Positions 25,204 to 34,833 of a stretch of DNA of 64,000 nucleotides are shown piece by piece. The notes beneath the pieces are model-generated. The model was not told the DNA's origin. It was given only the letters and a program-made list of their open reading frames with translations, and did no database searches. The DNA comes from Terriglobia bacterium (GTDB lineage Bacteria > Acidobacteriota > Terriglobia > Bryobacterales > Bryobacteraceae). How positions within the stretch are numbered: position 1 is the first letter of the stretch; each line of letters opens with the position of its first letter. Where the stretch lies: contig JAIQFE010000028.1 in the NCBI GenBank assembly GCA_020073445.1, positions 21,780 through 85,779 on the forward strand. Reading direction: 5' to 3'. The translations under genes were made by a program, and so were the position numbers.

Positions 25204-25728
25204 ATGACTTATCAAATCGACCCGAAGCACAGCGCCGCTCGTTTTAAGATTCGGCACATGATGATCGCCAACGTCGGAGGCGAGTTCAACAACGTTACCG
25301 GCACGATTGAGTTCGACCAGGCCAAGCCGGAGCAGTCGCGCATTGACGCTTCTATCGATGCCAACAGCCTGCACCTGGGCGATCCGGCGCGTGACGGGCA
25401 CGTCAAGGGCGCGGACTTCTTCAACGTCGCCCAGTTCCCTACGATTACCTTTAAGTCCTCGAAGGTGACCGCGGCCGGCAGCGGCTATAAAGTGGCGGGT
25501 GACTTGACCATGCTCGGAGTCACCAAGCCGGTAACCCTGACAGTGGACGCGCTTTCTCCCGAGGTCACGGATCCTTGGAGCCTGCAGCGCCGCGGCTTGT
25601 CCGCTGTGACCACCATTAACCGCAAAGACTTCGGGATGGCCTGGAATGCTCCGGCCGGCGGGGGCGTGATGCTCAGCGAGAATGTCGAGATCACGCTGGA
25701 TCTCGAAATGACTCGCCCGGCTGCCTAA
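25204..25728 (+). CDS. YceI family protein
   Basis: 174 residues, a lipocalin-like beta-barrel that binds isoprenoid or other amphipathic lipids in family members. Visible: YQIDPKHSAARFKIRHMMI, GTIEFDQAKPEQSRIDASID, FFNVAQFPTITFKSS and LTMLGVTKPVTLTVD. There is no signal peptide in this frame, so it may be cytosolic, unlike E. coli YceI. The family also includes base- or stress-induced proteins. Confidence 0.88.
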   Translation: MTYQIDPKHSAARFKIRHMMIANVGGEFNNVTGTIEFDQAKPEQSRIDASIDANSLHLGDPARDGHVKGADFFNVAQFPTITFKSSKVTAAGSGYKVAGDLTMLGVTKPVTLTVDALSPEVTDPWSLQRRGLSAVTTINRKDFGMAWNAPAGGGVMLSENVEITLDLEMTRPAA

Positions 25729-25744
25729 GCTGCGTTAGAACCTG

Positions 25745-26026
25745 TCATCTGAACTTATCGGGCCACTTGCGGGCGCCGTGGATGATCGCGAGCATCTCCA
25801 GGGCGCGGCGCCGCAGCTTGTAGGCAACGATCATGGGCGGAAGCACCAACTCGCGGATGGCGGTCACACGCCCGATTCTGCCCATCTCGGGATGTTGGGA
25901 AAGGGCCTCGATTCCAGCCAGGATTTTCTCTACGGCTTCGTCCGCGGCCGAGGGGTTATCGTTGCGAATGTAGGCATGCAAAGACTCGAGGTCGCGTAAC
26001 GCCGTGGGCGTCCAACGGACCGTCAC
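25745..26026 (-). CDS. ParE/RelE-type toxin
   Basis: 93 residues with the ParE fold: VRWTPTALRDLESLHAYI at the N-terminus, HPEMGRIGRV in the middle and ARKWPDKF at the end. ParE members usually poison DNA gyrase and RelE members cleave mRNA; the target is not decidable here. Its start overlaps the antitoxin stop by 4 bp, and both are minus-strand in antitoxin-toxin order. Appears intact, unlike the decayed pair at 56051-56362. Confidence 0.87.
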   Translation of the reverse strand: MTVRWTPTALRDLESLHAYIRNDNPSAADEAVEKILAGIEALSQHPEMGRIGRVTAIRELVLPPMIVAYKLRRRALEMLAIIHGARKWPDKFR

Positions 26027-26262
26027 TTCCGGCGCAGACGGCTAGTCACACTCTTCACTTCTGCGTCGGAAGCGAATTTCCCCGCATTGGCCTCGCGCAG
26101 GCCTTGCCGGATGTGATCAATTTGCCACTGGTGAACGTCGATGTAGGCTTTCAGGGCTTCGTTCACTACGTAGGACCGGTCGCGTTCCAGAGCCGCGGCG
26201 ATTCCATCCAAGTCCTTTTTTGTGCGAGTTTCAACCCTGACGGTCATCGTTTCTCTGGCCAC
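26023..26262 (-). CDS. Ribbon-helix-helix antitoxin
   Basis: 79 residues. The N-terminal ribbon-helix-helix (MTVRVETRTKKDLDGIAAAL, then RSYVVNEALKAYI) binds DNA as a dimer and should autoregulate the pair. The C-terminal half (QGLREANAGKFASDAEVK) is the toxin-wrapping tail. It is coupled to the toxin gene by a 4-bp overlap. Confidence 0.87.
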   Translation of the reverse strand: MARETMTVRVETRTKKDLDGIAAALERDRSYVVNEALKAYIDVHQWQIDHIRQGLREANAGKFASDAEVKSVTSRLRRK

Positions 26263-26300
26263 GGATACACTGTAGCACGAGGGAATACGACGCGATACGG

Positions 26301-27557
26301 TCAGCTTCTGGCGAAGTACAGCGCCGCGGCGCGCTCCAGCTCGGGCTTGGTCATCTGCGGCGGACGACCTTCATACCGCCCGATGGCCAGCAGGATGTTG
26401 CAGATGTCGGCGGGGTAACAGGCGCGCAATTCGGCGCGGCCATCGCGCAGGCACAGCTTGCGAAGATACTCGGCGCTATCGGCCTCGGCTTGGATGTTGC
26501 GCGATGCAACCACGCGCGAAAAAATCTGGTCGAAGGCGGGGGCATCCACAGCCTCCACGTAAATCTTATTGTGAATACGGCGCAGGAAGGCTTCGTCGGC
26601 CAGGTCCGAGGGCTCGAGGTTAGTCGAGAACACCACCATCAGCTCGAAGGGGATCTGGAACTTGATGCCATACCTCAGCGTAAGGTAGTCGACGCGCCGG
26701 TCTAGCGGTACGATCCAGCGGTTCAGAAGGTCGCGCGGCGACATAAGCTGGCGTCCGAAGTCGTCGATCAGCAGAATGCCGTTGTTGGCTTTCATCTGCA
26801 GCGGCGCCGCGTAGATACCCGACGATTCATCCAGGCGCAGCTCCAGCATGCTCGGAATGAGTTCGCCGCCGACGACGATGCAGGGCCGTTTGCACAGAAT
26901 CCAGCGCGGATCCACGTCGACGTCGTCATGATCGATAGGATGGTGCACCACGGGATCGTAGACGCTGATGATCTGGTTGTCCACTTCCACCGCGTAGGGG
27001 ATCATCACCGCGTCCTGATACACGCGCAGCATCCGTTCCGCGAGGCTGGTTTTTCCGTTTCCGGTAGGCCCGTAGACGAAGATCGAGGTTTGCGAAATGA
27101 TCGCCGGACCCATCTGGTCCAGCATTTTGTCGGAGACCACCAGGTCCGAAAATGCCTGACGCAACAAACGCCGGTCGACGCTGATGCGCGCCGACTGCGC
27201 CTTGGTGGCCGCGTGATATTCGTTCAGCGATACCGGGCACGCGCCGGCGTATTGAGAAACCTGAAAGCGTTCGCCCGCGAGTTGTTTTCCAGCGGCGGAG
27301 AGCACGAACTGGTAATCGTTCCCGCTCATGCCTTTGATTTCCACCAGCTGTTGCTGGCGCATGTGCTTGAACACCAAATCGACGATGGGCAGGGACACGC
27401 GAATCGCCTTGCTGAGGCCGGTCATGCTGGAAAATCCTTCGATCACCATGCGGCGAAGCATGAGGTCGAGCACCAGCGATTCGGGGATGCCCAAATCCGC
27501 GAAAGTCTGCGGCACAGGCGGAAGAAATGAGCAGCGCACGTGCGCGAAAGTGGCCAT
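26301..27557 (-). CDS. AAA-family ATPase of unknown role
   Basis: 418 residues. N-terminal about 135 residues resemble winged-helix segments (FSSMTGLSKAIRVSLPIVDLVFKHMRQQQLVEI). AAA core: Walker A GPTGNGKTS, Walker B ILLIDDFG, sensor-1 region VVFSTNLEPSDLADEAFLRRI, and a C-terminal lid. Homologues described as ATPases with chaperone activity occur in Acidobacteria and Deltaproteobacteria near pilus/secretion loci. Here it is divergent from a secretin-like gene, so a role in secretion or pilus machinery is possible but inferred. Confidence 0.78.
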   Translation of the reverse strand: MATFAHVRCSFLPPVPQTFADLGIPESLVLDLMLRRMVIEGFSSMTGLSKAIRVSLPIVDLVFKHMRQQQLVEIKGMSGNDYQFVLSAAGKQLAGERFQVSQYAGACPVSLNEYHAATKAQSARISVDRRLLRQAFSDLVVSDKMLDQMGPAIISQTSIFVYGPTGNGKTSLAERMLRVYQDAVMIPYAVEVDNQIISVYDPVVHHPIDHDDVDVDPRWILCKRPCIVVGGELIPSMLELRLDESSGIYAAPLQMKANNGILLIDDFGRQLMSPRDLLNRWIVPLDRRVDYLTLRYGIKFQIPFELMVVFSTNLEPSDLADEAFLRRIHNKIYVEAVDAPAFDQIFSRVVASRNIQAEADSAEYLRKLCLRDGRAELRACYPADICNILLAIGRYEGRPPQMTKPELERAAALYFARS

Positions 27558-27644
27558 AGCTGAATCTCTAGGTATTACTATCGGCAGCGAGGCTTAAGGG
27601 GTTTATCTGCACGTTTAGATCTCCGAAAGCGTCAAACCTTATCT

Positions 27645-29225
27645 GTGGCTATATCCCGCATCGGATTGATTCTACTGGCCTTTGGCGCGACCCTTGGGGC
27701 CGAGGACCAAGCCAGCCGGCTTTTTAAGGCCGCCCAAAGGGCCCAGCGATCCGGGGATAGCCTCCAGGCCTATCAACTCTATACGCAGGCTGCGGCCCTG
27801 AAACCGACCAATGTCCAATACACCCTGAACCGCGACATGCTACGGACGTGGGCTGACCACGCGACCCAGATCTCGCTAGATGACGACGCGGAAAAAGCTG
27901 CGCGCAGGATCACTGTAGAGGCCCTCAGTCCGAGCGAGGTGATCCTCGGGCGGCTGGCGCTTCCTCCGGCAAGGTTGCAGGTTTCGGCCGAAAGGCGGAG
28001 CTTCGATCTGCGTGGTACAGCGCGGCTGGTGCTGGAGCAAGTCGCGGCTGCCTACGGCATCCAGCTACAGTTCGAGGACGGTTACCAGGCTCCCACGGCA
28101 GCGTTCACGTTTCGCATGAACGATCTGAGCATGCGGGAAGCGTTCCACGCCCTGGAGACCATCACGAACTCGTTCCTGGTACCGGTGAACCCGAAGGTCG
28201 CCATGGTGTATCAGGACACCACCCAGAAGCGCAACGACAGCGCTCCGCTGATGACCGCCGAAATCCCCATTCCCGAGCGCATCACGGTGCAGGAGGCACA
28301 GGAAATGGTGTCGGCCGTGCAGCAGGTGATGCAGGTTCGCCGGATCGCGGTGGATCCGGGCCGCCGCATGGTATTTCTGCGCGATCAGCCATCCACGATC
28401 CTGGCCGCCCGCCAGATTCTGACCACTCTGTCTCGCAACCGGGCGCAAGTGAATATCGAAATCGAACTTTTGTCTGTCTCGAAGAATTCAACCTCGACCT
28501 ACGGGCTGCAATTGCCGAATATGGCGCCGGTGCTGAATCTCGGAACATTTCTCCACAATGTTCCCGGCGTGATCAGCGGCTTCGCGCAGTTCGCCACATT
28601 TGGCGGCGGGACGACGTTCATGGGCATCGGAATCGCCGACGCTGCGGCCTTCGCGACCATGAGCCGCAGCTTCTCGAATGCGATCTTCCAGGCCGATATA
28701 ACCGCCTTGGACGGGCAGGTCGCCTCGCTGAAAGTCGGTGAGCGGTATCCCATCATCACCAGCGCTTACATCGGGCCAACCGGCGCCGGCGCGAACACGG
28801 GGATCCCGCCAGCTGTGCAGTTCCAGGATCTCGGCCTGATTCTGAAAATGACTCCCACGGTGCAATCCAACGGTGAGATCACTCTGGACTTGGACGCCGA
28901 GCAGAATGCGCTGAATGGCGCCGCGAACAACGGCATTCCGGTCATCACCAGCCGTCACTTTCAAGGCATGACCCGGCTGGTGGACGGCGAATCGGCGGTG
29001 GTCGCGGGCCTAATGCAGAGCAGTATCAACGAAAATGTCGCTGGTTTTCCTGGAATTTCCAGGATTCCGCTCCTGGGACGCCTTTTCAGCACCACTACCA
29101 AGACCGAACTGGTGGGACAAACGCTGATCGTCGTAACGCCGCATTTGGTCAGTCTGCCTCCGTGGGAATCCCCGTCCCCGGTGTTGTGGGTGGGAACCGA
29201 GACCAAGCCGCTCAGCCTCTATTGA
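27645..29225 (+). CDS. Secretin-like outer-membrane channel protein (type II/IV pilus family)
   Basis: 526 residues from a GTG start. Signal peptide (ISRIGLILLAFGATLGA), then a TPR-like segment (RLFKAAQRAQRSGDSLQAYQ), an STN/N0-like domain (about 110-180), an N1-type domain and a C-terminal secretin core. The core ends with the family signature RLVDGESAVVAGLMQ ... FPGISRIPLLGRLFS ... TLIVVTPHLV. No pilotin, GspE or PilM/N/O genes lie beside it. It is an orphan secretin, perhaps acting with the divergent ATPase. Confidence 0.85.
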   Translation: MAISRIGLILLAFGATLGAEDQASRLFKAAQRAQRSGDSLQAYQLYTQAAALKPTNVQYTLNRDMLRTWADHATQISLDDDAEKAARRITVEALSPSEVILGRLALPPARLQVSAERRSFDLRGTARLVLEQVAAAYGIQLQFEDGYQAPTAAFTFRMNDLSMREAFHALETITNSFLVPVNPKVAMVYQDTTQKRNDSAPLMTAEIPIPERITVQEAQEMVSAVQQVMQVRRIAVDPGRRMVFLRDQPSTILAARQILTTLSRNRAQVNIEIELLSVSKNSTSTYGLQLPNMAPVLNLGTFLHNVPGVISGFAQFATFGGGTTFMGIGIADAAAFATMSRSFSNAIFQADITALDGQVASLKVGERYPIITSAYIGPTGAGANTGIPPAVQFQDLGLILKMTPTVQSNGEITLDLDAEQNALNGAANNGIPVITSRHFQGMTRLVDGESAVVAGLMQSSINENVAGFPGISRIPLLGRLFSTTTKTELVGQTLIVVTPHLVSLPPWESPSPVLWVGTETKPLSLY

Positions 29226-30297
29226 GGACGTTCCAATATTCGTGGGCTATTTTTTGGGGATCGTGACCCTGCGCGATGTGCGCCGCGGCGCGACGGCCGA
29301 TTTCCATACCCGCATTGCGATTTCCCGCCAGCCAGGTGATGTAGCCGGCCAGCATCTGCTCCTCGTCGGGTCCTACATCCAGCCGCAAGCAGGCGTTGGC
29401 GGGGATGCGGGCTAAAGCCTCGCTGGCCGTGAAAACCACCGGCTTGCCGATGCCCATCATCCTGATGGCCATTCCTGAAGTCTCCGCCGCCGACGGATAG
29501 CGCAGGTTGACGCACAGATCCGTGGCCGCTGCGTAGCGCCACAACTCACGCTCGGGCAGGTAGCCTGTACGAATAACATTCGGATGCTGAAGCAGCGGGG
29601 CGATCGCATTCTTGAAGGTGCTGGAGACAAACTCTCCGGAGCCCAGGAGACGCGCATCACCGCCGGATCTTTGAAACGCGCGCAGCACGACGGCCAGGCG
29701 CTTGGTCTCGCGCTGGTGCCCGAAGGTCCCGATGAGGAGCGTCTCCGGCTTGAGGCCCAGAGTTTCGCGGAATCGCGTTGTTTCCTCAGGAGAGGGCAGC
29801 GCAGGCGGCTCGAATAGGTGCGGGATTTCGAAGATCTGCGCGTGCGGCGCATGTTCACGGACTAAAGCTGCCGCGGCGGGATTGTGCACGATGATCGCGC
29901 GCGAGGCCATAGCGATGCGTTTGAGCATCGGTCGTGCGAAGTAGCGCACGTCGGCGCCGGATCGCGCGCGCTGCTCCCACAATTCGCGGCCCAGGTCTCG
30001 AGAAGCCTCGCCGTAATTGTAGACGAACTCCTCCACATACTCTTTCGCGTCGAGCATTCCGAGCAGCAGGTGTTGCAGCACCGCATCATGCAGGACCACG
30101 ACGCCGGGATGGGTGAGCGCGCGCCGGTAGATGTCGCGATGCAGGGTGTTGTTGCCGATGTGATAGAGCGCGACATCACACTTTTCTGGAGCGACTTCGA
30201 CGGCTCCAAAGCTGCGAAGCAGCGGTAACAACGCGCTACTGTAGTCGGCCACGCCTGTTAGCGCGGGCGGCATGGGCGAGAAGAAACCGACTTTCAT
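29212..30297 (-). CDS. Glycosyltransferase, GT4-like (GT-B fold)
   Basis: 361 residues. N-terminal Rossmann half (MKVGFFSPMPPALTGVADYS, nucleotide-independent glycine loop). C-terminal half with LLIGTFGHQRETKRLAVVLRAF, ARLLGSGEF, and the Glu-containing nucleotide-sugar region PSAAETSGMAIRMMGIGKPVV. Sugar donor and acceptor unknown. The 3' end overlaps the convergent secretin gene by 14 bp; the start shares one base with the end of the YggS gene, so the two are coupled in an operon. Confidence 0.85.
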   Translation of the reverse strand: MKVGFFSPMPPALTGVADYSSALLPLLRSFGAVEVAPEKCDVALYHIGNNTLHRDIYRRALTHPGVVVLHDAVLQHLLLGMLDAKEYVEEFVYNYGEASRDLGRELWEQRARSGADVRYFARPMLKRIAMASRAIIVHNPAAAALVREHAPHAQIFEIPHLFEPPALPSPEETTRFRETLGLKPETLLIGTFGHQRETKRLAVVLRAFQRSGGDARLLGSGEFVSSTFKNAIAPLLQHPNVIRTGYLPERELWRYAAATDLCVNLRYPSAAETSGMAIRMMGIGKPVVFTASEALARIPANACLRLDVGPDEEQMLAGYITWLAGNRNAGMEIGRRAAAHIAQGHDPQKIAHEYWNVLNRG

Positions 30298-30977
30298 TAC
30301 TCTTGTGCCGAAGCTTTAGGACGGGGTCCAAACAGCGCCGTGCCGACGCGGATATGCGTCGCCCCTTCTTCGATCGCTGCTTCTAGGTCGTGCGACATCC
30401 CCATGGAGAGCTTCGGGAGCTGATGGATCCGAGCCAACTCCGCCAGGCGGCGGAAGAAGGGACGGGTGGTTTCGGGATCGGGATTCCAGGGCGGCATGGT
30501 CATCAGACCTGTAAGCTTCAGGTTCGGGCATGCGCGGATCGCGTCCATGAGCCCCGGCAGTTCTTCCGGAGCCGCACCCGCCTTGGTGCCTTCCGGAGAA
30601 AGCTTGACCTCGATCATCACTTCCAGTGGCTTCCCGGCTTCATTCAAACGCCGGGCGAGTTTTTCGGAATCGACCGTTTCGATCGCGTGGAACAGTTCCG
30701 TCGCCAAGCGGGTTTTATTCGATTGAAGATGGCCGATGAAATGAAACTGTGCGTCGGCCAATCCAGATAGCGCCGGATGCTTTTCGGCGAACTCCTGCAC
30801 ATAGTTTTCGCCGAACACGCGCAGGCCGAGCGAGTAAGCTTCGCAGATCGCCGCGGCGGGAAATTTCTTGGTGACCGCGACCAGCGTGACCTGATCGCGG
30901 GTGCGTCCCGCGCGTCCGACGGCCGTCTGGATGCGATGTTCGACCTGGTCCATGCGCTCCGCGAGGCTGGTGCTCAT
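30297..30977 (-). CDS. YggS family PLP-binding protein (PLP homeostasis)
   Basis: 226 residues from ATG 30977, chosen because it forms an ATGA overlap with the preceding hydrolase gene; another ATG lies 12 bp upstream. Alanine-racemase-like TIM barrel with the PLP Lys in VTLVAVTKKFPAAA. Also LRVFGENYVQEFAEK, FHFIGHLQSNKTRL and LSMGMSHDLEAAIEEGATHIRVGTALFG. The protein carries PLP but has no known catalytic reaction; it controls PLP and amino-acid balance. Confidence 0.93.
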   Translation of the reverse strand: MSTSLAERMDQVEHRIQTAVGRAGRTRDQVTLVAVTKKFPAAAICEAYSLGLRVFGENYVQEFAEKHPALSGLADAQFHFIGHLQSNKTRLATELFHAIETVDSEKLARRLNEAGKPLEVMIEVKLSPEGTKAGAAPEELPGLMDAIRACPNLKLTGLMTMPPWNPDPETTRPFFRRLAELARIHQLPKLSMGMSHDLEAAIEEGATHIRVGTALFGPRPKASAQE

Positions 30978-31591
30978 GCTGAAAGCCATCCGGGCATCGA
31001 CGCGGCAGTCGCTGGCGGCACACCGTGGCCGGCGCCTCCGACCACCTGCAAGCGCGGGGCAACAGGGATCAGCTTGATGGCTTCCCTTAATTCGTCCACC
31101 GTGCCGAAAGGATCGCTGGTGCCGTGTACAAACAGGGCGGGCGTTCGAAGAGCAGGGAAGTGGTCTGTCCGAAGCTGCGCGGGTTTTCCGGGCGGATGCA
31201 GCGGATAAGACAGCAGAAGAAGTCCGTCGGCCGCGCCGGGATCTTCGGCCGCGACCATGCTCGACTGCCGTCCGCCGTAGGATTGTCCCGCGAGGTAAAG
31301 GGGAACATCCGGCTCCAGTTGCCGCAATAGCTTGGCGGCCAGAAGGATGCCGTCACGGTCGCGCTTGCCGGAACCGCCGGGTGCACTCCGCGGGCCTGCT
31401 TGGCGGAACGGCAGGTCCCAGCGCAGCACCAAGTATCCGGCTTCGGAAAATGCTTTGGCCACCGCCACCATCAACGGAGCGTTACAATCGCCTCCCGCTC
31501 CGTGGGACAGAAGCATGGCAGCCGTCACCTTGTCCGGATTATGCAGCCAGCCCCGGACGCCGGGCTGTTCCAACTGGTCAATATTTACCAT
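30974..31591 (-). CDS. Alpha/beta hydrolase, KANL3/Tex30-like
   Basis: 205 residues. LLSHGAGGDCNAPLM oxyanion region; nucleophile elbow GQSYGGRQSS with Ser; acid in HGTSDPFGT; and His in GGAGHGV. The combination of a short hydrolase with the SHGAGGD motif places it in the KANL3/Tex30 family. Substrate unknown. First gene of a three-gene minus-strand unit (hydrolase-YggS-glycosyltransferase), diverging from threonine ammonia-lyase across a 37-bp gap. Confidence 0.82.
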   Translation of the reverse strand: MVNIDQLEQPGVRGWLHNPDKVTAAMLLSHGAGGDCNAPLMVAVAKAFSEAGYLVLRWDLPFRQAGPRSAPGGSGKRDRDGILLAAKLLRQLEPDVPLYLAGQSYGGRQSSMVAAEDPGAADGLLLLSYPLHPPGKPAQLRTDHFPALRTPALFVHGTSDPFGTVDELREAIKLIPVAPRLQVVGGAGHGVPPATAASMPGWLSA

Positions 31592-31628
31592 TGGGGTTCG
31601 CCATATATGCTACGTTTGACCGCATACC

Positions 31629-32837
31629 ATGGTATCGCTTGGCGACATCCACGCCGCTCGCGAACGCATCCGCGGCGCGATTCGTGAGACTCCCTTGCTG
31701 TACTCGGAGATCCTGTCGCGCGAATCCGGCAATCAGCTTTTTCTGAAGCTCGAAAACTTGAACGTCACCGGTTCCTACAAGGAGCGCGGCGCGTTAAACA
31801 AGATTCTCACATTGACCAGCGAAGAACGGGCCCGCGGGGTGATCACCGCCTCCGCCGGAAATCATGCGCAGGCCGTGGCCTGTCACGCATCGCGGCGCGG
31901 GATCCGGGCGCAGATCTGCATGCCCGAATACACGCCTCTGGTGAAGGTGACGGCGACGCGCGCCTGGGGCGCCGAAGTGATTCTCTTCGGAGCCAACTAC
32001 GACGAGGCTCTGGAGGAAGCCCAGCGGCGCAGCCAGGCGGACAGTCTGGTTTTTCTCCATGCGTTCGACGATCCGGCGGTAATCGCGGGGCAGGGCACAA
32101 TCGGGCTGGAACTGCTGGAGCAGCTTCCCGATATGGATGCGGTGGTCGTTCCCGTGGGTGGCGGCGGACTGATCGCGGGTGTCGCTTGCGCGGTCAAGGA
32201 AACGCGGCCCGAGGTGCGAATCGTCGGGATTCAACCGCAGGCGCTGCCTTCGATGGAAGCCGCGCTGCTCCAGCGCAAGCCGGTGATGTTGCCGGCGGCA
32301 GCCACCATCGCCGACGGCATCGCGGTGCGGCAGGTGGGCGAGCTCACGCTTGAGTTGGCGTCGAAGTACGTCAAGGAAGTCGTGACGGTGGACGATGAAG
32401 AGGTGGCTCGCGCGATCCTGCGGCTTCTGGAAAAACAGAAGATGCTGGCCGAAGGCGCGGGAGCGGTGGGCGTGGCGGCGCTGCTGCACGGGAAGACGAC
32501 ACTGCGCGGAAAGAACGTCGCCGTGGTCATCAGCGGAGGAAACATCGACGTCATCCTGCTGGCGCACATCATCGAACGGGGCCTGGTGAAGGATGGCCGC
32601 CTGGTGCGGCTGAGGATTACTCTGCCCGATCACCCCGGCGGCCTCGAGCGGCTGACCGAAGTGATCGCGGGCGAGCGCGCGAACATCGTTCAGGTGGTGC
32701 ACGACCGGGCGTATTTCGGCGTCGACCTGGGCGATGCCAAGATCGACGTGACGATGGAGACGCGCGGCGCGGATCACTCCGAAGAAATGATGCGGCGGCT
32801 GCGCGAAGCCGGGTACGCGTTCGAACGCGTATTGTAG
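31629..32837 (+). CDS. ilvA: Threonine ammonia-lyase (dehydratase)
   Basis: PLP enzyme converting threonine to 2-oxobutyrate and ammonia. 402 residues. PLP-Lys in GSYKERGALNKI; phosphate loop GGGGLIAGVA; SAGNHAQ in the substrate loop. C-terminal ACT-like regulatory domain (about 325-402, RLRITLPDHPGGLERLTEVI). Length and single ACT-like domain match the short TdcB/IlvA class rather than 510-residue E. coli IlvA. Could also act on serine. Confidence 0.92.
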   Translation: MVSLGDIHAARERIRGAIRETPLLYSEILSRESGNQLFLKLENLNVTGSYKERGALNKILTLTSEERARGVITASAGNHAQAVACHASRRGIRAQICMPEYTPLVKVTATRAWGAEVILFGANYDEALEEAQRRSQADSLVFLHAFDDPAVIAGQGTIGLELLEQLPDMDAVVVPVGGGGLIAGVACAVKETRPEVRIVGIQPQALPSMEAALLQRKPVMLPAAATIADGIAVRQVGELTLELASKYVKEVVTVDDEEVARAILRLLEKQKMLAEGAGAVGVAALLHGKTTLRGKNVAVVISGGNIDVILLAHIIERGLVKDGRLVRLRITLPDHPGGLERLTEVIAGERANIVQVVHDRAYFGVDLGDAKIDVTMETRGADHSEEMMRRLREAGYAFERVL

Positions 32838-32844
32838 CGCCGGT

Positions 32845-34833
32845 TTATGCCGGCCGGCGAATGCCCAGCCGCTTCATCAGGCTGCGCAGCGTGCTGGGGT
32901 TCATCTCGAGGATTCGAGCGGCGCCTTTGGGACCCTCCACTACCCAATTCGTCGAAGCCAGCACGCGTTCGATATGACAGCGTTCTGCATCTTCCAGCGA
33001 CTGGGAAGGGAGCGACTGCAAGGAAGCGGCTTCCGCCGAGCCGTGGGCGGCCACCAGATCCAGAGGCGCGTCGAGAACTTCGCCCGGGCTGAGCACCACG
33101 GCGCGGGCCAGAAGGTTTTCGAGCTCCCGGACGTTTCCAGGCCAGTCGTAATCCATCAACTGCCGCATCGTCGCCTCCGAGATGCGATGGACGCGGCGGC
33201 CGAACTGCCTCGCCAGGACCTTGACGAAATGAGTCGCCAGAGCCGGGATATCCTCCCGACGCTCACGAAGGGGCGGAACCTCCACGGGAATCACCAGCAG
33301 GCGGTAATAGAGGTCCATGCGGAAGCGGCCCTCTCGCACGGCCTCCGCCAGGTTGCGGTTGGTGGCAGCGAGGATGCGGACATCCACCTTTACCGTGCGG
33401 TTCGATCCCACGGGTTCGAATTCCTGCTCCTGGAGCACGCGCAGGATCTTCGACTGGCTCTCCAGCGGCAGCTCGGTGATTTCGTCCAGAAACAGCGTTC
33501 CGCCGTGGGCGTGTTCGAAGCGCCCGATCCGGCGATCGGTCGCACCGGTGAACGCGCCCTTGACGTGGCCGAACAACTCGCTCTCCACAAGCCCTGCGGA
33601 TATCGCCGCGCAATTGACCTTCACCAGCGGCCGGTTCCGGCGCGGACTGAGGTTATGAATCGCGCGGGCCACCAGTTCCTTGCCGGTGCCGGTCTCTCCC
33701 GTGATCAGCACCGTGGCGGACGTTCCCGCCACCAGCCGGATGCGATCCAGCAGCTCGCGGAATTTTGGGCTGCTGCCGATCATCTCGTGGTTGTTGTGGT
33801 CCGCTTTGATCTCTTCCAGGAGATAGGCGTTATCCTGCTCCAGCCGGCCTTTCAGCTCGGTGAGTTCGGCGACATGCTGCTGAAGCTCGGCATTGAGGCG
33901 AAGGACTTCGGCTTCCGCCTGTTTGAGCTCGGTGATGTCGCGCGCCGTGACCCAGGCTCCCGTGTACTTGCCGTTCTCGATGATTCCCTGGCGCGTCATC
34001 AGAAGAACACGCCCCTGCATGGTGCGTTCGACCTGCGAGAATTGCCAGCGCGCGCGGATGCCCGCGAGCGTCCGCTCGACTTGCTCGGGATCGCCACGAG
34101 GACTGATCGCTTCCATGCGCGCGCCGATGAGATCTTGCGCGGTGGCGCGGCCGAACAGCTTGGCAGCCTGCTCGTTGCAGTCGGCGACATAGGCATGCTG
34201 GTAAATCAGCTCCAGCTGCTCTTGTTCGGGCAGATCCAGGGCGATAGGCTGATCCAGTTCCACGCGCAGCACCGCCTCATTGCCGTGGCTGACCAAGGCG
34301 CGATAGTGCTGCTCACTGCGGGCGAGCCCTTCCTCGTAGTTCTTGCGTTCAAGCTCGGACGAGGCCCGGACGGCGAAAATCTGGAGCACGGTTTCGGCCA
34401 GCTTGGCGTGTTGCAGGGGCTGGCGGGTCAGCGCGCAAACCAAGCCCAGGCAGCGCCCGCCGGAATCGATCATGGGAGAACCGACGTAGCCCTCCGCGCC
34501 CAATTCGGCCAGCATGAGGTCCTTCGGAAACATCCGCTGGATGCCGCTGGGGTAAGAGCACAGCTGTTTTTCAACCACGTTGGCGCAAGGCGTGCCGTCC
34601 AGGTCGTACTCGAATGCCGGAGCGTCCTTGCCATCGCTGTAGGCCGCCAGGGTTGCGATCCGGCGTCCTCCCGGCTGCAACTCCCCAACCAATACGAAAT
34701 CCGCTTTGAGCGCGGCTGCCAGATGGCGGGCCAGCGAGTGGACGAAGGCTTCTCCGGTTTGTCCGGACACACCCTCCGCGATCTCGAAAAACAGATGCTC
34801 GAGCAGGCCGGCGGCTTCGCTCGGGGCGCTCAT
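32845..34833 (-). CDS. Sigma-54-dependent transcriptional activator, GAF-PAS-AAA-FIS
   Basis: 662 residues. N-terminal GAF-like domain (about 20-165) with cysteines in GTPCANVVEKQLCSYP, a possible redox or ligand sensor. A PAS-like domain (about 190-305), a coiled-coil linker (about 305-345, LRLNAELQQHVAELTELK), and an AAA domain (about 350-590) with Walker A GETGTGKE, the sigma-54 contact GAFTGA and Walker B GGTLFLDEI. C-terminal FIS-type helix-turn-helix (GAARILEMNPSTLRSLMKRLGI). FhlA-like architecture. An 84-bp gap separates it from the receiver gene upstream. The sigma-54 (-24/-12) target promoters were not located. Confidence 0.93.
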   Translation of the reverse strand: MSAPSEAAGLLEHLFFEIAEGVSGQTGEAFVHSLARHLAAALKADFVLVGELQPGGRRIATLAAYSDGKDAPAFEYDLDGTPCANVVEKQLCSYPSGIQRMFPKDLMLAELGAEGYVGSPMIDSGGRCLGLVCALTRQPLQHAKLAETVLQIFAVRASSELERKNYEEGLARSEQHYRALVSHGNEAVLRVELDQPIALDLPEQEQLELIYQHAYVADCNEQAAKLFGRATAQDLIGARMEAISPRGDPEQVERTLAGIRARWQFSQVERTMQGRVLLMTRQGIIENGKYTGAWVTARDITELKQAEAEVLRLNAELQQHVAELTELKGRLEQDNAYLLEEIKADHNNHEMIGSSPKFRELLDRIRLVAGTSATVLITGETGTGKELVARAIHNLSPRRNRPLVKVNCAAISAGLVESELFGHVKGAFTGATDRRIGRFEHAHGGTLFLDEITELPLESQSKILRVLQEQEFEPVGSNRTVKVDVRILAATNRNLAEAVREGRFRMDLYYRLLVIPVEVPPLRERREDIPALATHFVKVLARQFGRRVHRISEATMRQLMDYDWPGNVRELENLLARAVVLSPGEVLDAPLDLVAAHGSAEAASLQSLPSQSLEDAERCHIERVLASTNWVVEGPKGAARILEMNPSTLRSLMKRLGIRRPA

